Of a stretch of DNA of 64,000 nucleotides, positions 8,320-17,200 are shown piece after piece. Position numbers and translations under genes: made by a program. The notes under the pieces are model-generated. The model saw only the letters and a program-made list of their open reading frames with translations. It was not told where the DNA came from and ran no database searches. Each line of letters starts with the position of its first letter. Within the stretch, counting starts at the first letter, position 1. The stretch is from Paludibacteraceae bacterium (lineage in GTDB: Bacteria; Bacteroidota; Bacteroidia; Bacteroidales; Paludibacteraceae): positions 1 through 64,000 of the forward strand of contig JAFTIM010000006.1 of the NCBI GenBank assembly GCA_017456885.1. Reading direction: 5' to 3'.

Positions 8320-8787
8320 ATGGAAAGGACAGAAATAGAGCAACGCTCGGAACAAGCCGTAGCCTACTTTAAGCAGGGCTACAATTGCGCACAATCGGTT
8401 TACATGGCCTACGCCGATGTGTTTGGCATGGATAAGGATTTGGCGGCACGCATCATCGCCCCGCTTGGCGGCGGCATGGGGCGGCTACGCGAGGTGTGCG
8501 GTGCCGTGAGCGGTATGTTTTTGGTAGCAGGGCTGAAACACCCTGCCGACAACCCCGCCGACCACGAAGCCAAAACACGCAACTATGCCGCCGTACAGCG
8601 TTTGGCCGAAAAATTCAGACAACAAAACGGCTCCATCGTGTGCCGAGAGCTGCTCGGGCTTGCGGTACGAAAAGATGACCCGACGCCCGAACCACGCACC
8701 GATGCCTATTACAAACGCCGACCCTGTGCCGAATACGTACGCATTGCCGCTACGCTTGCAGGCGAGGAGCTGAATGAAAACGTATAG
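8320..8787 (+). CDS. C_GCAxxG_C_C family redox-type protein
   Basis: 155 residues of the C_GCAxxG_C_C family, named after its cysteines: GYNCAQSVY near residue 20, GRLREVCGAVSG near 55, VCRELLGL near 107 and CAEYVR near 139. A predicted iron-sulfur or thiol redox role is usual but unproven. It is last in the 4265-8787 operon and starts 2 nt after lpxH. Upstream neighbours give no clear pathway. Confidence 0.9.
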   Translation: MERTEIEQRSEQAVAYFKQGYNCAQSVYMAYADVFGMDKDLAARIIAPLGGGMGRLREVCGAVSGMFLVAGLKHPADNPADHEAKTRNYAAVQRLAEKFRQQNGSIVCRELLGLAVRKDDPTPEPRTDAYYKRRPCAEYVRIAATLAGEELNENV

Positions 8788-8834
8788 AGCGGCACCGCAT
8801 TTCACATCGAATACATCTGTTTTTATAAAACATC

Positions 8835-8894
8835 GTAGGGACGCGGCCGACGTCCCTACATTTTTTTTGGCGGACGCATTCAATGCGTCCCTAC
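8835..8894. repeat. Compound inverted repeat with CGTCCCTAC arms
   Basis: GTAGGGACG (8835-8843) pairs with CGTCCCTAC (8851-8859), followed by a run of T. A second hairpin follows, GGACGCATT (8872-8880) with AATGCGTCC (8882-8890), which runs into another CGTCCCTAC copy at 8886-8894. A short CCCCC-TTTA-GGGGG palindrome comes next. It lies between convergent genes and can terminate the operon on the plus strand. The GC-rich arms look like a dispersed intergenic repeat. Confidence 0.6.
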
Positions 8895-8919
8895 TCCCCC
8901 TTTAGGGGGTCGGGGGGCT

Positions 8920-10169
8920 TTAAAGAACAGGGCGGACGGACCGACCGTAGCCGCGGCTGCGGCTGCTCCCGTACACGTCGTCCGAGTAGAAGTTCACGCA
9001 GCACGCGTCGCTCGGGTTGCCCGTGACGAGCGAACTCGACCAACAGCTGCCGTCGCCGCCCACGCCGTACAAGTCATCGTTGCCGCGATAGCCCGCCGCA
9101 GGGAGAAATATAGAGTTGCCGTTGGTACCTTTCACTTCGTAGCCGTTTACACCATTCTTGGTAGTCCACGTCCAAGTGCAGTTTTCGCGTAATTCCGTCC
9201 ATTCTTCGTCGGTAGGCATGCGCCATTGGCCGCCCCAGTTGGCACGGGCAGCATCGTCGGCGAGTTCAAGCACGGTTTTGTTATCCACGGTGCCGTAAGT
9301 GCTACTTGTGCAGTACTTGTTTTGGGTATTATAACTGCCGTTACACCATTTGTAGGTAGCCCAAGAGTAAGTCGTCTTTGGTTCGGTTTCGCCCCAAGCG
9401 TAGTAGTTGCCGTACTCCTCGGGCGAGGTGGCACCCACGTTACAAGTAGCCCACTTAACGCTCAGACCAAGATCAACCCACTCGTGGCCATTTTCGTTGC
9501 CTTTAGCACCTGCAAAAATAGCGGTATATGTTACATCTTCATTTACAATAATAGTGCGAGGATTGTCGGTATTCTCGTCGCTCCACTTCACAAACATATA
9601 ATGAGGTTTTGGAGTTGCTGTAAGAGTTGCTTCTGCCAAGTGGTCGTAAGTACCGGAGCCCGTTACCGTACCAAAACTGCTATTGCTACTATTTACCGTA
9701 AGCCTTACATCCAAATGTACAGAATCTACCTCTCCATAAATGTACTTCATGTCGTTAATCAAAAGGTAAGCATTATAGTAGAGCATTTTACCACCCTCTA
9801 ATCCCGTAAAAGCCACGGTGTACTCATCGGAGTTTTCGCCCACAAGGTCGGTAGTGCAGAGAGCCTTTTTCCCTTTGTGCGATTGCATTTCTTCTTTGCT
9901 CGTAGAGCACTCTATACCCCACTTTATGTTCAGGAACGCCCACAAAGTGTCGGTATTTATCCGTCCCCACAACGTTACGCTGCTATATGCTACATCGGTA
10001 GCACCACCCGTAGCTACCAGCGTCGGTGCTTCAAGTGTGGTAGGCTTGGATTGCCACTATTGTTATCACCATTGTTCAAAAGGTCGCCATTCGGGTTTTC
10101 GCAAGCAGAAAACCCAAATACAAGTGCAGCAAGAAAAAGCGCTGCGAATAAAAAATTTTTCTTTCTCAT
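8920..10169 (-). pseudogene. Surface lipoprotein, frameshifted (paralogue 2)
   Basis: The start at 10169 opens a lipoprotein signal peptide (MRKKNFLFAALFLAALVFGFSAC), but this frame ends near 10019. One missing base in the linker around 10040-10060 would join it to the frame that runs to 8920, giving about 416 residues. The downstream frame encodes an Fn3-like domain (GGATDVAYSSVTLWGRI), an InlB-type repeat (FGTVTGSGTYD to FVKWSDENTDNPR) and a Fibrobacter-type major paralogous domain (WVDLGLSVKWATCNVGA, then WRMPTDEEW, FLPAAGYR, GRSVRPVL). The mature domains show no decay, so this may be a phase-variable gene or a base-calling error rather than a dead gene. Confidence 0.8.
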
Positions 10170-10190
10170 AGTTTTTTAAGATTATGTATT

Positions 10191-10237
10191 AAAAAAAACG
10201 ACATTGCCACAGCCCCAAGTAGACCGTAACAATGTCG
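10191..10237 (-). terminator. Strong terminator in leader of paralogue 2
   Basis: On the minus strand a 14-bp stem (10224-10237 with 10199-10212) closes an 11-nt loop and is followed by eight T (10198-10191). Three of the pairs are G-U on this strand and would be A-C mismatches on the other, so the structure belongs to minus-strand RNA. It ends 22 nt before the ATG at 10169, within the transcript expected from the promoter at 10357-10364. That is the layout of an attenuator, or of the 3' end of an independent small RNA. Confidence 0.75.
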
Positions 10238-10266
10238 CAGTTATTCAATTTTTATTATACAACTAT

Positions 10267-10324
10267 CTGAAATATAGTGGTTTACCCCCCCCCCGTAAAT
10301 GCTGCGTATTTGGTTATATTTCAG
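10267..10324 (-). promoter_or_regulatory. Leader hairpin with a run of ten G
   Basis: CTGAAATATA and TATATTTCAG (10267-10276 and 10315-10324) make a perfect 10-bp outer stem. Inside, TTTAC and GTAAA flank a run of ten C on the plus strand (10285-10294), which is ten G in the minus-strand RNA. Such runs change length easily. The hairpin lies in the leader of paralogue 2, upstream of the terminator. Confidence 0.55.
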
Positions 10325-10356
10325 TGTGTTATGCATACGTTTTTATTTTTACTCGG

Positions 10357-10364
10357 CAAAGGTA
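10357..10364 (-). promoter_or_regulatory. -7 promoter element for paralogue 2 leader
   Basis: TACCTTTG on the minus strand, an exact TAnnTTTG match, followed by a leader of about 180 nt. A TTTG lies upstream at 10390-10393, slightly far for the -33 element. Confidence 0.55.
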
Positions 10365-10390
10365 AAAAATATTTTTTTTACTTTTCACAC

Positions 10391-10420
10391 AAAAAAAAAA
10401 CACCACAAATGCAGTGTTTT
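10391..10420 (-). terminator. tmRNA terminator
   Basis: AAAACACT and GGTGTTTT on the minus strand form an 8-bp stem followed by a T run, 8 nt beyond the tmRNA 3' end. Confidence 0.7.
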
Positions 10421-10427
10421 AAAAAAA

Positions 10428-10823
10428 AGTGGAGCTGACGGGAGTCGAACCCGTGTCCAAACGAGGAAGCAATATGCTTTCTACATGCTTAGCTTCGTCT
10501 TCGGTTTTCGTGTGCCGACAAGAGAGAAGCCACCAATCGACACCTTATCCGCTAAATGTTCATTCCGACTACGCGGCTAACCGAAACTATTCCCGATTTT
10601 ACCTACACCTCCTTGTCGAACCGCTTCGGGACTTGGCATTCGGGAGATGTCTCGTTCCAACATCTAATGTCGAAATAAAGCTAATCTACTATACTTCGAT
10701 TAAGCAGCGAGAGCGTAATTATTTTCGCCAGTTATATTTTGCCGTCTATGATTAAAGTGCTATCCGACAACGCACTGCATGCTTACATACCTCTTCTGCC
10801 CGCTGTCAAAACCAAACAGCCCC
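10428..10823 (-). ncRNA. ssrA: Transfer-messenger RNA
   Basis: The 5' end GGGGCTG with GGTTTTGACA and the 3' end GGGTTCGACTCCCGTCAGCTCC form the tRNA-like acceptor and T arm, including one G-U pair. The tag reading frame (10729 down to 10700) encodes GENNYALAA followed by TAA, the form typical of Bacteroidota. The CCA end is not encoded. tmRNA rescues stalled ribosomes together with SmpB. It begins only 14 nt after the stop of the gene upstream, so its promoter must lie inside that gene or it is processed from a longer transcript. Confidence 0.97.
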
Positions 10824-10837
10824 AAAAGGTATTTTTA

Positions 10838-13021
10838 TCACTCTGCCACCTCTGTGGCAACTCCGTCAGTAACAACTTGTTCTACGCAAGGCGCTTCGGT
10901 TGCTGCTTCTTTTTTACAATCGAAATAAAACCAAACTCCGACAGCCGCTCCCGCCAAAACGAGCAACGAGGAAATCACTATCAGCCATCGTTTCCAAGCT
11001 GCCATTTTCTTTTTGGCAAACGGGTCTTGCATCTTTATTTTCGGGAAATGAGCAGTTTCGGTCAGTGTTCCGCCAAAAGTGATATTCACGATAGACGAGG
11101 CATTCATCGCCCATCCGTTGGCATTGAGTATCGGGGCAAGATTGCGCCGACGCAGCTTGAGCCAAGCCATCACCATCGAAGGTCCGGAAATAAACAAAAG
11201 GATGCCAATCACTACCAAAATGCCTTGCCACCAAGTCAGAGCGGCAAACCCTTTTGCCACGCTCACCAACGCCGTACCTATCATGCCCAAAGCCATACCC
11301 AAGGCAGCAAAAATACCTGCAAACTTGGCTATATCAAAAGGCTGTGCGGGTGCAGGCGCCGTTTCGTTCGGTTTCAAATCGGGCGTCGCAGCGAGTTTTG
11401 CCGTAGCATCGTTCATCATTTTCGAGTCTTTTTCGGCAGCTCGTTTGTTAATCATATTTTCCACCCAAACCGAAATTCGACGGTAGGGCGACCAAAAGGC
11501 CTGCGAAATGCTAATCGGATTATCAATGATTTTTGTTACCACCGCATCCCAATCCAAGCCATCACGATCGTAGAAAATGGCATTTTTGCCTACCATCAAA
11601 TCGCCCGTGTCGCCTTGCGTCATTGCCGCCACTATTTGCATTTTTTCAGACTTCTGTTTGCTTACGCAATCGCAGAAAATCAGATACATACCGCTTGCTG
11701 CCGCCATTGTGTTCTGTTTTGCCATGTCGGTAACCTTCACACAAAGGTGGCAAGCTCGTTGGTCGATAACCAATTTTCCTGCCTGAAAAATTGCTTTTAC
11801 ATTCTTGTCGGTAGAATAGAAATCCTGAAACGTAACAAAGTTTTTCAACAACGTAAAGAAATCGCGATACAAATGCAACAGTTTATCCACCGATCCTATC
11901 TCGTTAGCCTCGGCTGCCAACGCCTTATCGTGTTCCACAATTTCCAAAAGTGCCGCTTTGCGATTCTCTTCGTATAATTTTTGAATGGTATCGTTGCCCA
12001 ATGCCTCTACCAACGTACCCGCTTTGGCATCTTTCCATGCAAGATAAGCGGCAAAACTATCTCCTAACGCATTCCAATCGGCTTCCGAAAGCGTTTTTTT
12101 CTTTGCAAAAGCGATATTTTTCAGTTGCCCGAATTTGTCAGCCCAAACAGGGTTGATGGTTGCCGACAAATCGATTACCGAATCGGCATTGATGCGAGCG
12201 ATAGGATAAGCGGCTATTTCGTCCAATTTTTCAGTCAAATTATCGGCACTGATTGCTTCTATACGCGACACCTGCACATCTAAAGCCGCAGCAGCTGCTG
12301 CATCAAAAGCAGCCAATTTGCTACGCAAAAAGAAGTCCTTAATTTTAGCATCTAATGCCCGATAAAGTTCAATAGCCTTGTCCGTTTGTTCGCCAAAAGG
12401 AGCCTCAACTGCGTTTTGTAGCCAACCGCAGTAGTCGCTCAATGCCGTATAAAAAGCAGTAATCTGTTCCTCGTTTACACCCATTTCGCCACTACGATCG
12501 AGCGTTCCTCCCGTAATTGCGCCGATGGTCTGTATCAGCGAACGCAACTCCTCGTCCTCTGCCGACGCTGCCGTAATAACGCCATCACCGTTAAAACGGG
12601 TTTTGGCAAAAATAGCCAAGCTATCGGCCGTATCGGTTATAGAAATCGTATCGGTCGATTTCCCTAAATTTTTCAGAATTTCGACAGCCGAATTGTAAAG
12701 TTTCTGACCTGCTTCGGTTTCCGTATTTATCTGTGCAAGAGCTATCGCATCGTTCCCTTTCAGTATGTCGTCGGCATTTTTCACTACCGAAGTCAACCAT
12801 TGAGCAGAAGCAATCACCTCGTTCACATGTATTTTTCCATCTCCCGTGGTGTCAATATACTCCAGCGTTTTTTCGTCGATGTGCAAACCCTTTGTAGGAC
12901 ACGAGAGCACCGTCCACATTTTTTCATCTAACTCCGCAAGATGGCACAAATCGCTACCCGACTGCAACTTGACACGAGTGGTTCCACCCACGTTTTGAAA
13001 CGAAAATTTATATTTACCCAT
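10838..13021 (-). CDS. EF-hand membrane protein of unknown function
   Basis: 727 residues without a signal peptide. Near residue 57 there is a canonical 12-residue EF-hand loop (DTTGDGKIHVNE), and a degenerate one (RFNGDGVITAAS) near 142. A long helical, alanine-rich middle part follows. The C-terminus has three hydrophobic segments in GIFAALGMALGMIG..., WWQGILVVIGILLFI... and WLIVISSLLVLAGAA..., the last followed by a short acidic tail. It looks like a cytoplasmic calcium-binding domain tethered to the inner membrane. It lies 20 nt downstream of rny, likely in one transcript, and directly upstream of tmRNA. I know no function for it. Confidence 0.85.
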   Translation of the reverse strand: MGKYKFSFQNVGGTTRVKLQSGSDLCHLAELDEKMWTVLSCPTKGLHIDEKTLEYIDTTGDGKIHVNEVIASAQWLTSVVKNADDILKGNDAIALAQINTETEAGQKLYNSAVEILKNLGKSTDTISITDTADSLAIFAKTRFNGDGVITAASAEDEELRSLIQTIGAITGGTLDRSGEMGVNEEQITAFYTALSDYCGWLQNAVEAPFGEQTDKAIELYRALDAKIKDFFLRSKLAAFDAAAAAALDVQVSRIEAISADNLTEKLDEIAAYPIARINADSVIDLSATINPVWADKFGQLKNIAFAKKKTLSEADWNALGDSFAAYLAWKDAKAGTLVEALGNDTIQKLYEENRKAALLEIVEHDKALAAEANEIGSVDKLLHLYRDFFTLLKNFVTFQDFYSTDKNVKAIFQAGKLVIDQRACHLCVKVTDMAKQNTMAAASGMYLIFCDCVSKQKSEKMQIVAAMTQGDTGDLMVGKNAIFYDRDGLDWDAVVTKIIDNPISISQAFWSPYRRISVWVENMINKRAAEKDSKMMNDATAKLAATPDLKPNETAPAPAQPFDIAKFAGIFAALGMALGMIGTALVSVAKGFAALTWWQGILVVIGILLFISGPSMVMAWLKLRRRNLAPILNANGWAMNASSIVNITFGGTLTETAHFPKIKMQDPFAKKKMAAWKRWLIVISSLLVLAGAAVGVWFYFDCKKEAATEAPCVEQVVTDGVATEVAE

Positions 13022-13041
13022 AACCCGAATATTCTATAGCA

Positions 13042-14580
13042 TTATTTTGCATAACTTACGGCACGGGTTTCGCGAATAACCGTAATTTTCACCTGTCCCG
13101 GATAAGTCATTTCGTCTTGTATTTTCTTGGCAATATCGTAAGACAAGGTTTCAACGGTTTTGTCATCAACCTTATCGGCACCAACTATCACGCGCAACTC
13201 ACGACCGGCCTGAATAGCATACGTTTTCAGAACACCGGGGTAAGACAATGCGATATTTTCCAAATCGTTCAGACGCTTGATATAAGCCTCTACAATTTCA
13301 CGACGAGCACCCGGACGAGCACCCGAAATAGCATCGCAAACCTGCACAATAGGAGCCAACAGCGAGGTCATTTCCACCTCGTCGTGGTGCGAGCCGATAG
13401 CATTGCAAACATCCGGTTTTTCTTTGTACTTCTCTGCCAAGTTCATACCTAAAATGGCGTGTGGCAATTCAGGTTGGTCGTCGGGCACTTTACCAATATC
13501 GTGCAACAATCCCGCACGTTTTGCCTTTTGCGGATTTAAACCCAACTCGGCAGCCATGATAGCACACAAATTGGCCGTTTCGCGAGCATGCTGCAAAAGG
13601 TTCTGTCCGTACGATGAGCGGTATTTCATTTTACCTACCAAACGAATCAACTCGGGATGCAATCCGTGAATACCCAAATCGATGGTGGTACGCTTGCCTA
13701 CCTCTACAATCTCTTCCTCCACCTGCTTACGCGTTTTTGCCACAACCTCTTCGATGCGGGCAGGGTGAATACGACCATCGACTACCAATTGATGCAACGC
13801 CAAACGAGCAATTTCACGACGCACAGGGTCAAAACCCGAAAGCACAATAGCCTCAGGTGTATCGTCCACAATAATCTCGACACCCGTAGCCGCTTCCAAT
13901 GCCCGAATGTTACGCCCTTCGCGCCCAATGATACGACCTTTCACCTCGTCCGATTCGATATTAAAAACAGTTACCGAGTTTTCGATGGCAGTTTCGGTTG
14001 CCACCCGCTGAATAGTCTGAACAATGATGCGTTTGGCTTCTTTGTTTGCCGTCATTTTAGCCTCTTCCATCATTTCGTTCACATAAGCCATTGCATCGGT
14101 TTTTGCCTTTTCTTTGAGCGATTCCACAAGTTGGGCTTTGGCCTCTTCGGGCGACAATCCCGACACGGCAGCCAACTGATCCGTTACCTGTTTCTGACTA
14201 CGCTCAAGGTCTCTGCGTTTTTCGTCCAAGGCTTGCAGTTGATTATCCAAGTTTTCGCGTGTAGCCTCCAACTCATTCATTTTTCTCTGCAAGTCGCCCT
14301 GACGTTGGTTCAACGACAACTCTTTTTGTTGGATACGGCTCTCGTTTTGTTGCATTTTTGCATTACGAGCAGCCACTTGCTTTTCGTACTCAGATTTCAA
14401 ATTGACAAACTTTTCTTTTACCTCCAGCATTTTATCTTTTTTAATCGCTTCGGCTTCGGAAGTCGCCTCTTTCAAGATGTTTTTAACCTTGTTTTTCAAC
14501 AACAATTTGTACGACAAGTATCCTATCACGCCGCCCAAAACGGCTGAAACTGCTGCTATTATTATTTCTATGTACTGCAT
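13042..14580 (-). CDS. rny: Ribonuclease Y
   Basis: 512 residues with the full RNase Y layout: an N-terminal membrane segment (about 5-25), a long coiled coil (about 30-150), a KH domain ([20 protein letters not shown], about 215-235) and an HD domain with LLHDIGK (about 350-360). RNase Y is a membrane-anchored endonuclease that starts mRNA decay. Separated from zapA by a terminator, and followed 20 nt later by the EF-hand gene. Confidence 0.96.
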   Translation of the reverse strand: MQYIEIIIAAVSAVLGGVIGYLSYKLLLKNKVKNILKEATSEAEAIKKDKMLEVKEKFVNLKSEYEKQVAARNAKMQQNESRIQQKELSLNQRQGDLQRKMNELEATRENLDNQLQALDEKRRDLERSQKQVTDQLAAVSGLSPEEAKAQLVESLKEKAKTDAMAYVNEMMEEAKMTANKEAKRIIVQTIQRVATETAIENSVTVFNIESDEVKGRIIGREGRNIRALEAATGVEIIVDDTPEAIVLSGFDPVRREIARLALHQLVVDGRIHPARIEEVVAKTRKQVEEEIVEVGKRTTIDLGIHGLHPELIRLVGKMKYRSSYGQNLLQHARETANLCAIMAAELGLNPQKAKRAGLLHDIGKVPDDQPELPHAILGMNLAEKYKEKPDVCNAIGSHHDEVEMTSLLAPIVQVCDAISGARPGARREIVEAYIKRLNDLENIALSYPGVLKTYAIQAGRELRVIVGADKVDDKTVETLSYDIAKKIQDEMTYPGQVKITVIRETRAVSYAK

Positions 14581-14603
14581 AAATTATTTTTTTTATATTA
14601 AAC

Positions 14604-14638
14604 AAAAAACGCATTATTTGCCTAAACAAAATAATGCG
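14604..14638 (-). terminator. zapA terminator
   Basis: CGCATTATTT and AAATAATGCG form a 10-bp stem with a 9-nt loop, followed by T6 on the minus strand. Confidence 0.8.
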
Positions 14639-14658
14639 GAACAAACAAATCTTTTTCT

Positions 14659-14970
14659 CTATTCAGAGCAACCCAAACTTTCGTCTATCTCATTTCCCCA
14701 TTGTTCGATTTTTTCCAACAGAGGGAGTATATCCTTGCGTTCGATTTCTCCAAAAAAATCCACCCCAAGATGGAGAGCCGACATCAAAAGAATCAATTCA
14801 TAATCGCTTTCGGCAACTTCTGTATATTTTGCCCGATAGAGAGCAATCAGATTGTTCAATCGCCTTGCTGCGTTTCTAAATTTTTCTTCTTCAGCTCGTG
14901 GTATGTTCAGTTGAATGGTTCGTGCAGCGATTTTCACTGTAATCTTAAACACATCTTCCGACATACTCAT
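14659..14970 (-). CDS. zapA: Cell division protein ZapA
   Basis: 103 residues. The N-terminal domain (FKITVKIAARTIQLNIPRAEEEKFRNAARRLN) and the C-terminal helical part are those of ZapA, which bundles FtsZ protofilaments at midcell. An alternative ATG two codons downstream (14964) is possible. It overlaps the upstream coiled-coil gene by 4 nt and lies upstream of rny, a common Bacteroidota arrangement. Confidence 0.9.
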   Translation of the reverse strand: MSMSEDVFKITVKIAARTIQLNIPRAEEEKFRNAARRLNNLIALYRAKYTEVAESDYELILLMSALHLGVDFFGEIERKDILPLLEKIEQWGNEIDESLGCSE

Positions 14971-15266
14971 TCGTTGTTATTAATCAACTTAATACAAGCA
15001 TTTACATTCCGCACCAATAAAGACAACTGCCGATGGGCTTTTTTTTTCTCGTCGTCCGAAAGCGACAACGCTTTTGCCATCTTCAATTTATCATATTGAT
15101 TTTTTAGTTCCGAAAGGGAGTTTCTTACCTCAACAAGTTCTGCCTTTTGCCGCTCAATTTCTGCTTCAAGAAATTGATTTTTTTGCTTTAAATCTTCATT
15201 ATTCTGCAAAATCAGATGAATTTTCCTTTCAAATTCATCTATCATTTTTTGGTAATGAAAGTCCAT
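14967..15266 (-). CDS. Small coiled-coil protein coupled to zapA
   Basis: 99 residues, nearly all one helix. Residues 8-70 have heptad spacing suited to a coiled coil, followed by a basic segment (DDEKKKAHRQLSLLVRNVNACIKLI). Its stop overlaps the zapA start (ATGA), so the two are translated together. By size, shape and position it resembles a ZapB-like partner of ZapA, but that is inference from context; sequence similarity to ZapB is not evident. Confidence 0.82.
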   Translation of the reverse strand: MDFHYQKMIDEFERKIHLILQNNEDLKQKNQFLEAEIERQKAELVEVRNSLSELKNQYDKLKMAKALSLSDDEKKKAHRQLSLLVRNVNACIKLINNNE

Positions 15267-15285
15267 TTCAAAATCTAAAATTGCA

Positions 15286-15293
15286 CAAATTTA
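15286..15293 (-). promoter_or_regulatory. -7 promoter element for coiled-coil/zapA operon
   Basis: TAAATTTG on the minus strand, 20 nt before the ATG at 15266. Confidence 0.6.
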
Positions 15294-15392
15294 ATATTTC
15301 TCCTCAAAAGAAAAAAATGTTTGCTAATTTCTTTCACAAAATGACGATTTGCATATTAACATAAATAAATGTAAAAATTATCATTTTTTGCG

Positions 15393-15400
15393 TATCTTTG
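15393..15400 (+). promoter_or_regulatory. -7 promoter element for recJ
   Basis: TATCTTTG followed by CG. The predicted start near 15406 precedes a nine-codon open frame (15411-15440) and the recJ ATG at 15470. Confidence 0.65.
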
Positions 15401-15469
15401 CGCACTTTTTATGCTCCTTGCATACGCAAGAATAGCATAATTGCTTCTTTGAAAGAAAAAACTCTATAT

Positions 15470-17197
15470 ATGACAAACAGATGGATTATTAACTCACTGA
15501 ATGACGACCAAAAAAAACATCAAGATGAAATAGCAAAAGAACTGAAAATCGACCCTGTTTTAGCAAAACTATTGGTACAACGCGGCATTACGACATTTGA
15601 AGAGGCAAAACAATTTTTCCGCCCGACATTAAATGCACTGCACGACCCGTTTTTAATGACCGATATGCAGAAAGCAGTTGATCGATTGAACACAGCTATC
15701 GGCAAGAACGAAAAAATAATGGTCTATGGTGATTACGACGTAGATGGAACTACAGCGGTTGCTTTGGTTTACAAATTTCTGCTACAATACACATCAAATT
15801 TAATTTTCTACATACCCAACCGATATACAGAAGGCTATGGCATATCGTATGCAGGAATAGACTTTGCTGTCAGCAACAATGTAAAATTGGTTATCGCTCT
15901 CGATTGCGGCATTAAAGCCATCGAAAAAGTTGCTTACGCCAAAGAGCGAGGTGTCGATTTTATTATTTGCGACCATCACAATCCGGACATACAAATACCC
16001 GACGCCGTAGCCGTACTCGACCCCAAGCGTTCGGATTGTCATTATCCATATCCGCATTTGTCGGGTTGCGGTGTCGGATTCAAACTGATGCAGGCCTTTG
16101 CAAAAAGCAATGATATTCCGTTTTTCAACCTAATGCCTTTGCTTGACTTATTGGCATTGAGCATTGCCTCCGACATTGTTCCTATCACAGGCGAAAATCG
16201 CATTCTGATTTATTACGGATTGAAACAACTCAACAACGATCCGAGTATTGGGTTGAAAAGCATCATTGAGGTATGCGATTTGACAGGTAAAGAAATCACT
16301 GTCAGCGACATTGTTTTCAAAATAGGACCCCGCATCAATGCTTCGGGACGAATGACTTCAGGCAAAGAAGCGGTCGAACTTCTCATTGCAAAAGACATCG
16401 AGACCGCACGCAAGAAAAGTCATGCAATTAACGAATACAACAATGAGCGCAAGGATTTAGACAAAAACATGACTGACGAAGCGATGAGTTTTATCGAAGC
16501 CAATCAAGACTTTAAGAGCCGAAAATCAATTGTTGTTTTTCAACCCGATTGGCACAAAGGAATCGTTGGAATTGTTGCCTCTCGTTTAGCCGAAGAGTAT
16601 TACAAACCGACAGTTGTTCTAACCTTGTCGAACGGAATGGCTACAGGATCTGCACGCTCAATACCCGGTTTCGATCTTTACAAAGCCATTGAATCGTGTC
16701 AAGATTTGCTTGAAAATTTTGGAGGACACCTCTATGCTGCAGGACTTTCGATGAGAGAAGAAAACGTGGAAGAATTTATTCTTCGATTTGAAGATTATGT
16801 GGCAAACAACATTCAACCCGAACAACTCTCGCCTCAAATAGAGATTGATGCCGAGCTCTCGTTTGCCGAACTCACGCCGCGAAAGTTTTATAACATTTTA
16901 AAACAATTCGCACCTTTTGGTCCCAACAATATGAAACCGGTGTTTGTGTCGAGAAAAGTACGCGACTTTGGTACCAGCAAACTCGTAGGGAAAGGGCACG
17001 AACACCTAAAAATGGACTTGATAGACAACTCCGACTGCAACACCGTTATCAACGGAATTGCTTTTAAAATGGGGGGATTCAATACGTTTTTAAAAACAGG
17101 ACAACCATTGGATATTTGCTATACGATAGAGGAAAACACGTTCAACGGGAATACCTCGTTACAGCTAATGATTCGCGACATACACGTTTCGGAATAA
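15470..17197 (+). CDS. recJ: Single-stranded-DNA exonuclease RecJ
   Basis: 575 residues from ATG 15470; the frame extends upstream to 15398, but that overlaps the promoter. The DHH motif region reads VYGDYDVDGTTAVAL (motif I, about 83-97), then ALDCGIKA, CDHHNPD (about 168) and the DHHA1 domain, including GHLYAAGLSM. A C-terminal OB-like domain completes the family. RecJ degrades 5'-ended single strands in recombination and mismatch repair. Followed 3 nt later by a CPBP protease gene. Confidence 0.96.
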   Translation: MTNRWIINSLNDDQKKHQDEIAKELKIDPVLAKLLVQRGITTFEEAKQFFRPTLNALHDPFLMTDMQKAVDRLNTAIGKNEKIMVYGDYDVDGTTAVALVYKFLLQYTSNLIFYIPNRYTEGYGISYAGIDFAVSNNVKLVIALDCGIKAIEKVAYAKERGVDFIICDHHNPDIQIPDAVAVLDPKRSDCHYPYPHLSGCGVGFKLMQAFAKSNDIPFFNLMPLLDLLALSIASDIVPITGENRILIYYGLKQLNNDPSIGLKSIIEVCDLTGKEITVSDIVFKIGPRINASGRMTSGKEAVELLIAKDIETARKKSHAINEYNNERKDLDKNMTDEAMSFIEANQDFKSRKSIVVFQPDWHKGIVGIVASRLAEEYYKPTVVLTLSNGMATGSARSIPGFDLYKAIESCQDLLENFGGHLYAAGLSMREENVEEFILRFEDYVANNIQPEQLSPQIEIDAELSFAELTPRKFYNILKQFAPFGPNNMKPVFVSRKVRDFGTSKLVGKGHEHLKMDLIDNSDCNTVINGIAFKMGGFNTFLKTGQPLDICYTIEENTFNGNTSLQLMIRDIHVSE

Positions 17198-17200
17198 CGT

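Noticed and set aside
10299-10755. Open frames on the plus strand
   Set aside because: They are antisense to the tmRNA and its terminator; the RNA structure explains the sequence fully.
10810-10831. tmRNA promoter TACCTTTTG at 10824-10832
   Set aside because: It touches the mature 5' end, so a transcript from it would start inside the tmRNA; the spacing also has one extra T.
14581-14658. 6S RNA between zapA and rny
   Set aside because: The gap is only 78 nt and holds a plain terminator for zapA.
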